Shown: positions 1 to 4,879 of the stretch, piece by piece | Layout: each line of letters starts with the position of its first letter | How positions within the stretch are numbered: the first letter of the stretch is position 1 | From: Solobacterium sp. | GTDB lineage: Bacteria; Bacillota_I; Bacilli_A; Erysipelotrichales; Erysipelotrichaceae | Assembly (NCBI GenBank): GCA_016291725.1 | Contig: JAEEYJ010000024.1 | Span: 1 to 5,953 of the forward strand | Length of the DNA stretch: 5,953 bases | Reading direction: 5' to 3' | Notes under the pieces: generated by a model | Seen by the model: the letters and a program-made list of their open reading frames with translations, nothing else | Told to the model about the DNA's origin: nothing | The model's database searches: none | Position numbers and translations under genes: made by a program

Positions 1-897
1 AAGGACAGGCGCATCAAGCATCTGCATATGACGGAAAAGTCCGGGCAGGTCATCAATGAGATCTACGGGTACCGGAATGACTTCCGCAACGTACTGGCCA
101 AGGGCATGGACTTTGAAGCCTTTACTGAAGACATGGACCGGGTAACGGACAACTCCCGTACATTGACCGATGAGGAAGATCCCTACCAGGGAATCCGGAT
201 CGGCAGACTGGAGAAGGTGTCCTGGAAGGACTATCCGGGAAAAGCCGCGGCTGCGGTATACATGGGCGGCTGCAACCTGAAATGCCCATGGTGCAGCCAG
301 CGTGATCTCGTATTCATGCCGGAGAGCCATGAGACCATCCGCCCGCAGGAAGTGCTGGACTACCTGGCAAAAAGGAAAGGACTGCTGGACGGTGTATGCA
401 TCACAGGCGGAGAACCGCTGCTGCAGGATGGACTGCTGGAATTTGCCAGGGAAATCAAAGCGCTCGGGTATCAGGTCAAGCTGGATACGAACGGCTATGA
501 TCCGGATAAGCTGAAGGCTCTGCTGGACTCCGGCCTGGTGGACTATGTGGCTATGGATGTAAAGAATACACCGCAGTGCTATGCCGAGACCTCAGGACTG
601 CAGGACAATGCCTTCCGCTACGAGAACATTGAGAGGTCGCTTGCGATCCTGAAGCAGAGCGGTGTGGATTATGAACTGCGGACTACGGTGGTGAAGGAAT
701 TCCACGATCCGGAGAAGCTGAAGGAACTCGCCCGGCAGATCCAGTGGGCAAAGCGGTATGTACTGCAGCAGTTCGAACCGGGAGAAAACACGATCCAGCC
801 AGGTCTTCATGCCTTCTCCGCAGAAGAGCTGAAGGCTGTGCAGGAAGAGATCAGTACGATCATTCCGGATACAGAACTGCGGGGAATCGTCGAATAA
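1..897 (+). CDS. NrdG2-like anaerobic ribonucleotide reductase activating radical SAM protein (5' partial)
   Basis: This is probably the activase that uses a [4Fe-4S] cluster and S-adenosylmethionine to make the glycyl radical on the anaerobic class III ribonucleotide reductase (NrdD), in the cytoplasm. Numbering from the ATG at 28, the core starts near residue 56 with a family-typical IGRLEKVSWKDYPGK stretch. It is followed by the cluster motif CNLKCPWC (Cys82, Cys86, Cys89), the SAM-binding ITGGEPLL (125-132) and LDTNG (152-156). This CxxxCxxC, IGxLxK..DYPGK pattern fits NrdG2 better than classical NrdG. The frame has no stop back to base 1, and none of the in-frame ATGs (28, 106, 133) has a Shine-Dalgarno sequence at proper spacing, so the true start is probably outside the window. 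The 55-plus residues before the core are unusual. Related activases (PFL activase-like) are the main alternative. NrdD is not visible here. Confidence 0.8.
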   Translation, partial: KDRRIKHLHMTEKSGQVINEIYGYRNDFRNVLAKGMDFEAFTEDMDRVTDNSRTLTDEEDPYQGIRIGRLEKVSWKDYPGKAAAAVYMGGCNLKCPWCSQRDLVFMPESHETIRPQEVLDYLAKRKGLLDGVCITGGEPLLQDGLLEFAREIKALGYQVKLDTNGYDPDKLKALLDSGLVDYVAMDVKNTPQCYAETSGLQDNAFRYENIERSLAILKQSGVDYELRTTVVKEFHDPEKLKELARQIQWAKRYVLQQFEPGENTIQPGLHAFSAEELKAVQEEISTIIPDTELRGIVE

Positions 898-917
898 TGG
901 TCGTATTCTGCTGTGAA

Positions 918-937
918 TGAAGTATAATAAACATAAT
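918..937 (+). promoter_or_regulatory. Candidate promoter -10 region for the 986 lipoprotein
   Basis: A perfect TATAAT lies at 923-928 in an AT-rich gap, followed by a second, weaker CATAAT at 932-937. No good -35 hexamer is present 16-19 bases upstream. The gap between 897 and 986 contains no terminator-like hairpin, so read-through from the upstream gene is also possible. A start near 935 would give a leader of about 50 bases. Confidence 0.45.
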
Positions 938-985
938 ATACAATGAAGAGGTCTGCAGAAAGATTCAGACCAGGGGTAAAGAAAG

Positions 986-1573
986 ATGAAAACAACAAAA
1001 CTGTTCCTTGCAGGGCTGCTCACTGCCGCAATGATCGGCTGCAGCTCCAAGCCTGAACCAGCACCGGAGCCGACACAGGAAACGACACCGGAGCCGACGC
1101 AGGAAACCACACCGGCACCTTCACAGCCGGCAGCGACAGAGCCGACATGGACCGATGGTCTGGCTGAGGGCTATCTCGGTACAGTCATGCCGACAGCCTG
1201 GTTCGAATTCACAGTCACAAACGCAAAGCTCGTCAAGGAGTTCGAGGGCCATGCAGCACCGGAAGGCTATGACATTCTGGTTACTGACGTAACCCTGAAG
1301 AATACCTACGGCCAGACGATTCCGATGTACAATTCCGACTTCCAGGCACAGTGGTTCGATGATGCGGATGATGCGTACGCGCTTCCGTTCTTCGTCCGGA
1401 TCGAAGGCCAGGAGATTGAAGAGGAGTACGGCCTGGGCATCAACGAAAAGGCATCTGCTGTCTATGCGTTCGAAGTGCCGGAAGGCAACCGGGACTTCTC
1501 GCTGTCCTTCCAGGAATACTACGCCAACGGTGATTACGGAGACCTGTTCTTCGTCTACTTCACAATCAAGTAA
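986..1573 (+). CDS. Secreted lipoprotein with PEPTQETT linker and DUF4352-like domain
   Basis: This is a predicted membrane-anchored lipoprotein of 195 residues. The N-terminus is a short type II signal peptide (Lys2, Lys5, then a hydrophobic run) ending in a lipobox-like MIGC with Cys19 as the lipidated residue. Met at the -3 position is tolerated but not ideal. Residues 21-52 form a low-complexity Pro/Thr/Glu/Gln linker containing two exact PEPTQETT copies. The globular part, about 58-195, has alternating beta-type segments (WFEFTVTNAKLV, YDILVTDVTLKN, FFVYFTI) resembling the immunoglobulin-like DUF4352/DUF5067 domains common on Firmicutes lipoproteins. The start is supported by AGGGG at 972-976, nine bases before the ATG. 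A strong terminator follows directly. The ligand is unknown; these domains usually have no assigned activity. The lipoprotein call is firm, the domain assignment moderate. Confidence 0.8.
   Translation: MKTTKLFLAGLLTAAMIGCSSKPEPAPEPTQETTPEPTQETTPAPSQPAATEPTWTDGLAEGYLGTVMPTAWFEFTVTNAKLVKEFEGHAAPEGYDILVTDVTLKNTYGQTIPMYNSDFQAQWFDDADDAYALPFFVRIEGQEIEEEYGLGINEKASAVYAFEVPEGNRDFSLSFQEYYANGDYGDLFFVYFTIK
1064..1111 (+). repeat. Two-copy 24-bp in-frame tandem repeat in the lipoprotein linker
   Basis: Copy 1 (1064-1087) and copy 2 (1088-1111) differ at 2 of 24 bases, and both encode PEPTQETT (residues 27-34 and 35-42). A decayed third unit (PAPSQPA) follows. The flexible spacer lies between the lipid anchor and the folded domain. 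Copy number could vary between strains by slippage. Confidence 0.85.
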
Positions 1574-1577
1574 GAGG

Positions 1578-1601
1578 AAAGCTCCGGAAACGGAGCTTTT
1601 T
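1578..1601 (+). terminator. Intrinsic terminator after the lipoprotein
   Basis: A 9-bp perfect stem (AAAGCTCCG at 1578-1586 with CGGAGCTTT at 1591-1599) is closed by a GAAA tetraloop (1587-1590), with a T-run at 1597-1601. It begins four bases after the lipoprotein stop codon. It also ends only 15 bases before the sua5 ATG, leaving no room for a sua5 promoter between them. Confidence 0.9.
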
Positions 1602-1604
1602 CAT

Positions 1605-1611
1605 AGGAGGT
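1605..1611 (+). promoter_or_regulatory. Shine-Dalgarno AGGAGGT that fixes the sua5 start
   Basis: A consensus AGGAGGT ends five bases before the ATG at 1617. The reading frame stays open far upstream (to 1359, inside the lipoprotein gene), but that extension is out-of-frame shadow sequence. This ribosome binding site and the conserved N-terminus place the true start at 1617. Confidence 0.9.
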
Positions 1612-1616
1612 CGGTA

Positions 1617-2240
1617 ATGAAACGGTTCAGAGCGGATGAAACGGAAGAGATGGCGGAAGTCCTCCGGAATGACGGTGTGATCAGTGTGCCTACGGATACG
1701 GTATACGGTGTGTGCGCGAGAATGGACCACGAAAAGGCGCAGGAGCGCCTGCGTGAAGTCAAGCAGCGTCCCGCGGATAAGGCGTTTCCCATCATGTGCG
1801 CATCACGCGCACAGATCGGAACGGTGGCCGTGGTGGACGAGCGCGCCGGGAAGCTGATCGACGGACTGATGCCGGGACCGGTAACGCTGATCCTGCGGAA
1901 AAGAGAGGATGTACCGGTATTCGTGAACGGTGGTATGGATACGCTGGCTGTGCGCATGGCACCGAGTGAAGCGGTACGCAGGCTGATTGAAGCCGTCGGC
2001 GTTCCGCTGTATATGACCAGTGCCAACCGGTCAGGAGAAAAGACCAGTACCTGTCTGGATGAGATCGAACTTGCCTGCCCTCTGCTGGACGGTATGATGG
2101 AGGGGGAAACGCTCCTCGGTGCGGCAAGTACGATCATTGACTGTACACAGCCGGAAATAAAAATCCTGCGGGCAGGGCCGGCAGGCATGGATGATATCCG
2201 CAGGGTATTAGAAGAGGATGGAAGAGAAGCGGTCCAGTGA
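1617..2240 (+). CDS. L-threonylcarbamoyladenylate synthase (Sua5/YrdC/TsaC family)
   Basis: This cytoplasmic enzyme makes threonylcarbamoyl-AMP from threonine, bicarbonate and ATP, the first step of the t6A37 modification of ANN-decoding tRNAs; TsaD and its partners then transfer the group. Family signatures are clear: PTDTVYG (25-31), the K-x-R motif KQRP (49-52) followed by KAFPI, LMPGPVTLIL (84-93), VRMAP (112-116), TSANRSG (134-140), STIID (171-175) and ILRAG (183-187). At 207 residues it is the short single-domain YrdC/TsaC form and lacks the extra C-terminal domain of long Sua5 proteins. Translation starts from a consensus AGGAGGT. Its stop codon sits in the loop of its own terminator, and its last 33 bases overlap the opposing glycosyltransferase gene. 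No promoter fits between the preceding terminator and the start, so it may depend on read-through. The tRNA-Asn(GTT) in this window is a typical t6A substrate. Confidence 0.95.
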   Translation: MKRFRADETEEMAEVLRNDGVISVPTDTVYGVCARMDHEKAQERLREVKQRPADKAFPIMCASRAQIGTVAVVDERAGKLIDGLMPGPVTLILRKREDVPVFVNGGMDTLAVRMAPSEAVRRLIEAVGVPLYMTSANRSGEKTSTCLDEIELACPLLDGMMEGETLLGAASTIIDCTQPEIKILRAGPAGMDDIRRVLEEDGREAVQ

Positions 2241-3275
2241 GGCCGTTTCTTTTTTTATGTATTCCGCCCGCCGGCTGTAGTAGTCATCCGACATGAGCCT
2301 GCGGTAGGTTTCGTACAGGGAGGCAACGCTGAGTTCGCTTTCTTCGATCTGCAGACCGGCACAGTTGCGCAGCGCACAGGAAGCGATCCAGCTGCGGCAC
2401 CAGCTTCCGTCGCTGATGACGATCTGCGGAATGCCCCTGGCCAGACATTCATAGTAGATCATCCGGTTGCCGTCGTGGATGACGATGTTCCGCTCCTTCA
2501 GCGTATTCATCTTCATTGTCGGGGAATAGTCAACATTTCCGGCGGAAGGGTAGTCCTGGGAAAGATGAGCGAAGACCGGGTAGGGCGCTCCGTAGAAAGT
2601 ATCCTGGATGAGACGGTGAAGCTTTCCTGCGCCGATGGCGCTGGAAGGCAGAAGGACGGCGATTCCGTTCTGATCGGTTTCCACCGTGTCATGCAGGAAT
2701 GACCCGCCGATCCGTACCGCATCGATTTCTTCCGGCAGCGGATCCGCAGAAAGCGGCCCGAACACAAAGCGCTTCTCTGCATATTCGTTCAGGTCTTTCA
2801 GGGACAGGATCTGTTCCAGACCATTGCCGCTGAGCACCCGGTTGAGATCCTGCAGATACTGCGGCCTGGCTGCGTGCTTGCGGTACATTGCACCGGTTAT
2901 GATGGTCCGGTACGGTATACGGTGCACTCTGGCACAGACCGAGGCAGTGGTCCTGCCGGCATCGATGATGAGTTCAGGCTGGAATTCATCGATTGCCCGG
3001 TTCAGTGTCTGGATATCCTTCTGCAGGAATCCCCGGCGTATGTATTTGTTCTCATACAGGTCCTCCTCCCAGGTTCTGCCGGCTTCCCTTTCACGATAAA
3101 AGGGCCCGGCAAGTACGGGAGCGGGGTATTTCTTTGATTTGTAGAGATGCTTGTCACTGCCGTAGACAGCGCATACACTGCCGTAAGCGGCTGCTGTCTC
3201 CAGCAGTGCCCGGAAAGGCTGGATATACCAGGTATCATTGTGCAGGGGATAGCCTTCGACAAACAGAATTCTCAT
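2208..3275 (-). CDS. GT-B fold glycosyltransferase-like protein (UGT/MGT-like)
   Basis: This is a 355-residue protein with a two-domain GT-B look. It opens with a Rossmann-type strand (MRILFVEGYPLHND). The C-terminal half carries VIHDGNRMIYYECLARGIPQ (265-284), which follows the donor-binding pattern of UDP-glycosyltransferases (H-x-G-x6-E-x4-G-x-P; His267, Gly269, Glu276, Gly281, Pro283). The second-domain strand LIIDAG and the interdomain segment FVFGPLSADPLP are also typical. It is somewhat shorter than the roughly 400 residues usual for the family; donor and acceptor are unknown. There is no signal peptide or membrane segment, so it should be cytoplasmic. The frame continues upstream, but the ATG at 3275 starts at the expected first strand; Met at 3311 would add 12 residues. 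Neither start has a properly spaced ribosome binding site. It stands alone, divergent from upp and convergent with sua5, and no other polysaccharide genes are nearby. Confidence 0.62.
   Translation of the reverse strand: MRILFVEGYPLHNDTWYIQPFRALLETAAAYGSVCAVYGSDKHLYKSKKYPAPVLAGPFYREREAGRTWEEDLYENKYIRRGFLQKDIQTLNRAIDEFQPELIIDAGRTTASVCARVHRIPYRTIITGAMYRKHAARPQYLQDLNRVLSGNGLEQILSLKDLNEYAEKRFVFGPLSADPLPEEIDAVRIGGSFLHDTVETDQNGIAVLLPSSAIGAGKLHRLIQDTFYGAPYPVFAHLSQDYPSAGNVDYSPTMKMNTLKERNIVIHDGNRMIYYECLARGIPQIVISDGSWCRSWIASCALRNCAGLQIEESELSVASLYETYRRLMSDDYYSRRAEYIKKETASLDRFSSILF
2226..2256 (+). terminator. Terminator of sua5, overlapping the end of the opposing gene
   Basis: The stem GAAGCGGTC (2226-2234) pairs with GGCCGTTTC (2241-2249) over 9 bp including two G-T wobbles. 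The 6-base loop contains the sua5 TGA (2238-2240), and a T-run follows at 2250-2256. On the other strand the same bases encode the last residues of the glycosyltransferase-like gene. Read in that direction the hairpin is followed by a pyrimidine-rich stretch rather than a clean T-run, so I call it only for the + strand. Confidence 0.8.
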
Positions 3276-3353
3276 AGTATAAGTATAGCGTTTTTGTTGA
3301 AAAGACTCCATCTTTCCGATAACATAGTTTAGAGAAAAAGGAGAATATGGACA
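3276..3353. promoter_or_regulatory. Divergent promoter region between the glycosyltransferase and upp
   Basis: This 78-base AT-rich gap must drive both genes. On the minus strand two TATACT hexamers lie back to back (3287-3282 and 3281-3276), directly before the ATG; the first would place transcription initiation at or next to the start codon. On the plus strand a possible -35 TTGAAA (3297-3302) is followed 15 bases later by GATAAC (3318-3323), a weak match that would give a leader of about 20 bases for upp. The location is firm; individual hexamers are not. Confidence 0.5.
3339..3343 (+). promoter_or_regulatory. Ribosome binding site deciding the upp start
   Basis: AGGAG at 3339-3343, within a purine run, is ten bases before the ATG at 3354, which opens the conserved UPRT N-terminus. 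A nearer ATG at 3347 is in another frame that stops after 14 codons, so it is not the upp start. Its position between the ribosome binding site and the true start could reduce initiation. Confidence 0.75.
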
Positions 3354-3974
3354 ATGCTGGAAGTACTGAATCATCCTTTGATTACGCATAAACTCACACT
3401 GATGCGCCGGAAGGAATGCAACACCAAGGATTTCCGTGAAAACCTGGATGAAATCGCTGAGCTGATGGCCTATGAAGTATGCCGGGATCTGCCGGTCAGG
3501 GCAGTGGATATCGAGACACCGATGTCACCGACAACGGGATTCGAACTGAGCAAGGAAGTAGTCATTGTACCGATCCTGAGAGCAGGCATCGGTCTGCTGG
3601 ACGGCATCCGCCGTCTGGTGCCGACAGCCAAGGTAGGCTTCATCGGTCTGTACCGTGATGAAGAGACGCTGGAACCGCATGAATACTTTGCCAAGTTCCC
3701 GAAGAATCTGGACGAGGCGGTCGTCATGGTCGTGGATCCGATGCTGGCAACAGGCGGGAGCGCGATCGATGCGATCAATATGATCAAGGAACGCGGTGCG
3801 AAGACCATCAAGCTGATCTGCCTGGTCGGCGCGCCGGAAGGTGTCAAGGCAATGCAGAAAGCTCATCCGGATGTAGATATCTATCTGGCTGCGCTGGATG
3901 ATCATCTCAACGAGATCGGCTATATCGTGCCGGGTCTGGGAGATGCCGGAGACAGAATCTTCGGAACGAAGTAA
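3354..3974 (+). CDS. upp: Uracil phosphoribosyltransferase
   Basis: This cytoplasmic pyrimidine salvage enzyme converts uracil plus PRPP to UMP and pyrophosphate. The 206 residues match the family's usual length of about 208 and are collinear throughout: [12 protein letters not shown] (7-18), [16 protein letters not shown] (69-84), the PRPP-binding loop [14 protein letters not shown] (124-137), and the uracil-binding C-terminus [17 protein letters not shown] (190-206). All the expected motif residues are present, including the acidic Asp128 and the ATGGS loop. The start at 3354 has an AGGAG ten bases upstream. The DUF1146 gene begins at the base after the upp stop codon, so the two are almost surely co-transcribed and translationally coupled. 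The next terminator lies behind DUF1146. Confidence 0.97.
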   Translation: MLEVLNHPLITHKLTLMRRKECNTKDFRENLDEIAELMAYEVCRDLPVRAVDIETPMSPTTGFELSKEVVIVPILRAGIGLLDGIRRLVPTAKVGFIGLYRDEETLEPHEYFAKFPKNLDEAVVMVVDPMLATGGSAIDAINMIKERGAKTIKLICLVGAPEGVKAMQKAHPDVDIYLAALDDHLNEIGYIVPGLGDAGDRIFGTK

Positions 3975-4178
3975 GTGAACCTTACACAGTTTCTGCTGCG
4001 TGCAGCGGTCTACGCTGTATGCTTCTGTGCATCCTTCTACGGCATGGGTGCGCTGGACTATGAAAAGTGCCTCCGCCGGAACCATGTATATCAGGCACGT
4101 CTGCTGTACGCTCTGCTGGCGATGGCCCTCGGATACCTTTCGGGTTCCTTCATTATCAGCTTTATCTATCGTATATAA
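3975..4178 (+). CDS. DUF1146 (YwzB-like) small integral membrane protein
   Basis: This 67-residue protein has two predicted membrane helices, about 5-27 and 43-65. They are joined by a short polar, charged loop with LDYEKCLRRNHVYQARLLY (27-45), which resembles the conserved core of the DUF1146/YwzB family (pattern LD..K..R....QAR.LY.LL....G..VS.F). The start is a GTG immediately after the upp TAA, with no bases between, and only a weak GGA upstream, implying coupling to upp translation. In Bacilli, ywzB relatives sit next to the ATP synthase operon, downstream of upp and the atp genes; here the protein follows upp directly and no atp gene is present. The biochemical role is unknown. Confidence is high for a real gene and good for the family. 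Confidence 0.82.
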   Translation: MNLTQFLLRAAVYAVCFCASFYGMGALDYEKCLRRNHVYQARLLYALLAMALGYLSGSFIISFIYRI

Positions 4179-4197
4179 GAGCCTTCGGGCTCTTTTT
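4177..4197 (+). terminator. Intrinsic terminator of upp-DUF1146 with UUCG loop
   Basis: The stem AAGAGCC (4177-4183) pairs with GGCTCTT (4188-4194) around a TTCG tetraloop with the highly stable C(UUCG)G closure, then a T-run at 4193-4197. The last two bases of the DUF1146 stop codon form the base of the stem. Confidence 0.9.
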
Positions 4198-4201
4198 ATG
4201 C

Positions 4202-4207
4202 TATAAA
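4202..4207 (+). promoter_or_regulatory. Possible -10 box for the 4214 lipoprotein
   Basis: TATAAA lies six bases before the ATG, within the only 16 bases between the preceding terminator and the gene. If used, transcription would begin at or next to the start codon, giving a leaderless mRNA. No recognisable -35 exists; that position falls inside the terminator hairpin. Confidence 0.35.
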
Positions 4208-4213
4208 TACATC

Positions 4214-4672
4214 ATGAAGAAAGTGTTGCTGGCAGGAATGCTGTTTCTGGCAGGCTGCGGTGCGGGAAGAAAACAGGATGCGCAGGCATCCCTGCAGGCG
4301 GGTATAGATGATGAAGCGCATACCATCGTGCTGGACGAGGATACGTATTTTTCAACCATGGTGATGGTACTGGCCTTTCCGGACAGATATGAGGGCTATG
4401 AAGTATCCATCTTCGGCTCTGTGGACCGGGTCCGCTACCATGAGGATGATGGTTTCTTCGTCGGCAGAACGGTTGTAACGTGCTGCCTGGAGGATGCGGA
4501 GTTCATGGGGCTGGTTTGTCTGTGCGACGATGCGGCAGACTTCAGCCACGGTGACTGGGTGAATGTACACGGTACACTGCACAGTTCAGGCAATGTCAGG
4601 GAACTGGTGGACACGACGGTCATGCGGGCGGATGCGCCTAAGGAAATCTACGTGTATCCGGCAGAAAATTAG
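4214..4672 (+). CDS. Lipoprotein with YcgQ/DUF1980-like domain
   Basis: This 152-residue protein has a short signal peptide (Lys2, Lys3, hydrophobic core) and a classical LAGC lipobox with Cys15 as lipid anchor. After a linker of about 25 residues, residues 44-122 resemble the C-terminal domain of YcgQ/TIGR03943 proteins (DUF1980). That region has YFSTMVMVLAFPDRYEGYEV, then FFVGRTVVTCCLEDAEFMGL with the characteristic Arg85 and Cys90-Cys91 followed by an acidic Asp94 and Gly99, then DWVNVHGTL (114-122). In the family this domain is normally fused behind an N-terminal multi-pass membrane region, which is absent here. Cys102 and Cys104 add two more thiols near the CC pair. The role is unknown; a metal or redox function is only a guess. 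No Shine-Dalgarno precedes the ATG at 4214. The in-frame extension upstream runs through the terminator and has no start with a ribosome binding site. Confidence 0.72.
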   Translation: MKKVLLAGMLFLAGCGAGRKQDAQASLQAGIDDEAHTIVLDEDTYFSTMVMVLAFPDRYEGYEVSIFGSVDRVRYHEDDGFFVGRTVVTCCLEDAEFMGLVCLCDDAADFSHGDWVNVHGTLHSSGNVRELVDTTVMRADAPKEIYVYPAEN

Positions 4673-4675
4673 TGC

Positions 4676-4704
4676 TTGCATTATTCATAACGACAGAGTA
4701 TATT
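4676..4704 (+). promoter_or_regulatory. Promoter of tRNA-Asn
   Basis: A -35 like TTGCAT (4676-4681) and a -10 TATATT (4699-4704) are separated by exactly 17 bases. Initiation near 4711 would leave a 5' leader of only about four bases for RNase P to remove. It starts right after the stop of the preceding gene. Confidence 0.75.
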
Positions 4705-4714
4705 ATTTGTGCGT

Positions 4715-4790
4715 GCCTCAATAGCTCAGTCGGCAGAGCGAGCGGCTGTTAACCGCTAGGTCACAGGTTCGAGCCCTGTTTGAGGCGCCA
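4715..4790 (+). tRNA. tRNA-Asn (anticodon GTT)
   Basis: A complete 76-base cloverleaf. The acceptor stem GCCTCAA/TTGAGGC is a perfect 7 bp (4715-4721 with 4780-4786). The D arm is GCTC/GAGC (4724-4727 with 4736-4739). The anticodon stem AGCGG/CCGCT (4741-4745 with 4753-4757) encloses loop CTGTTAA with anticodon GTT at 4748-4750. The T arm ACAGG/CCTGT encloses TTCGAGC. Discriminator base G is at 4787, and CCA is genomically encoded at 4788-4790. It is a single-gene unit with its own promoter and terminator. Confidence 0.98.
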
Positions 4791-4799
4791 TATACAGAG

Positions 4800-4830
4800 A
4801 CCGGCAATCCTGCAGGATGCCGGTTTTTTT
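4800..4830 (+). terminator. Intrinsic terminator of tRNA-Asn
   Basis: ACCGGCA (4800-4806) pairs with TGCCGGT (4818-4824) as a 7-bp stem. A bulged A follows, and a further TCC/GGA extension has a TGCA loop. The T-run is at 4824-4830. It starts nine bases after the tRNA CCA end. Confidence 0.9.
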
Positions 4831-4839
4831 CATCCTGGT

Positions 4840-4852
4840 TATAGTGTAGAAT
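4840..4852 (+). promoter_or_regulatory. Candidate -10 for the 4880 gene
   Basis: TATAGT (4840-4845) and TAGAAT (4847-4852) both match five of six positions of the -10 consensus. No convincing -35 is seen, since the upstream bases are the tRNA terminator. Initiation near 4852-4859 would leave a short leader carrying the AAGGA ribosome binding site. Confidence 0.4.
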
Positions 4853-4879
4853 GGAACAGTCGGAAAGAAGGAAATACCT

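Noticed and set aside
592..1110. Minus-strand open frame with Gly/Ser/Val repeats
   Set aside because: The repeats are simply the complement of the PEPTQETT linker repeats, and the frame runs antisense to two genes.
1601..2188. Minus-strand open frame of 195 codons
   Set aside because: It is antisense to sua5, with a low-complexity Ser/Arg-rich translation typical of a shadow frame.
3276..3389. N-terminal extension of the glycosyltransferase to 393 residues
   Set aside because: It would run over the upp ribosome binding site and first codons. The conserved first strand begins at the ATG at 3275. Only the 12-residue extension from 3311 remains possible.
3347..3391. ATG at 3347 near the upp ribosome binding site as an alternative start
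   Set aside because: It is out of frame with upp and reaches a stop after 14 codons.
3525..4085. Minus-strand open frame of 186 codons
   Set aside because: It is antisense to upp, whose protein is conserved end to end; there is no ribosome binding site or recognisable domain.
4067..4213. Upstream extension of the 4214 lipoprotein frame
   Set aside because: It overlaps DUF1146 and reads through the terminator; it would bury the signal peptide inside the protein.
4675..4714. T-box or other riboswitch upstream of the tRNA and the 4880 gene
   Set aside because: The spaces are too short, and no T-box bulge or specifier structure is present. The sequence is explained by the tRNA promoter and terminator.
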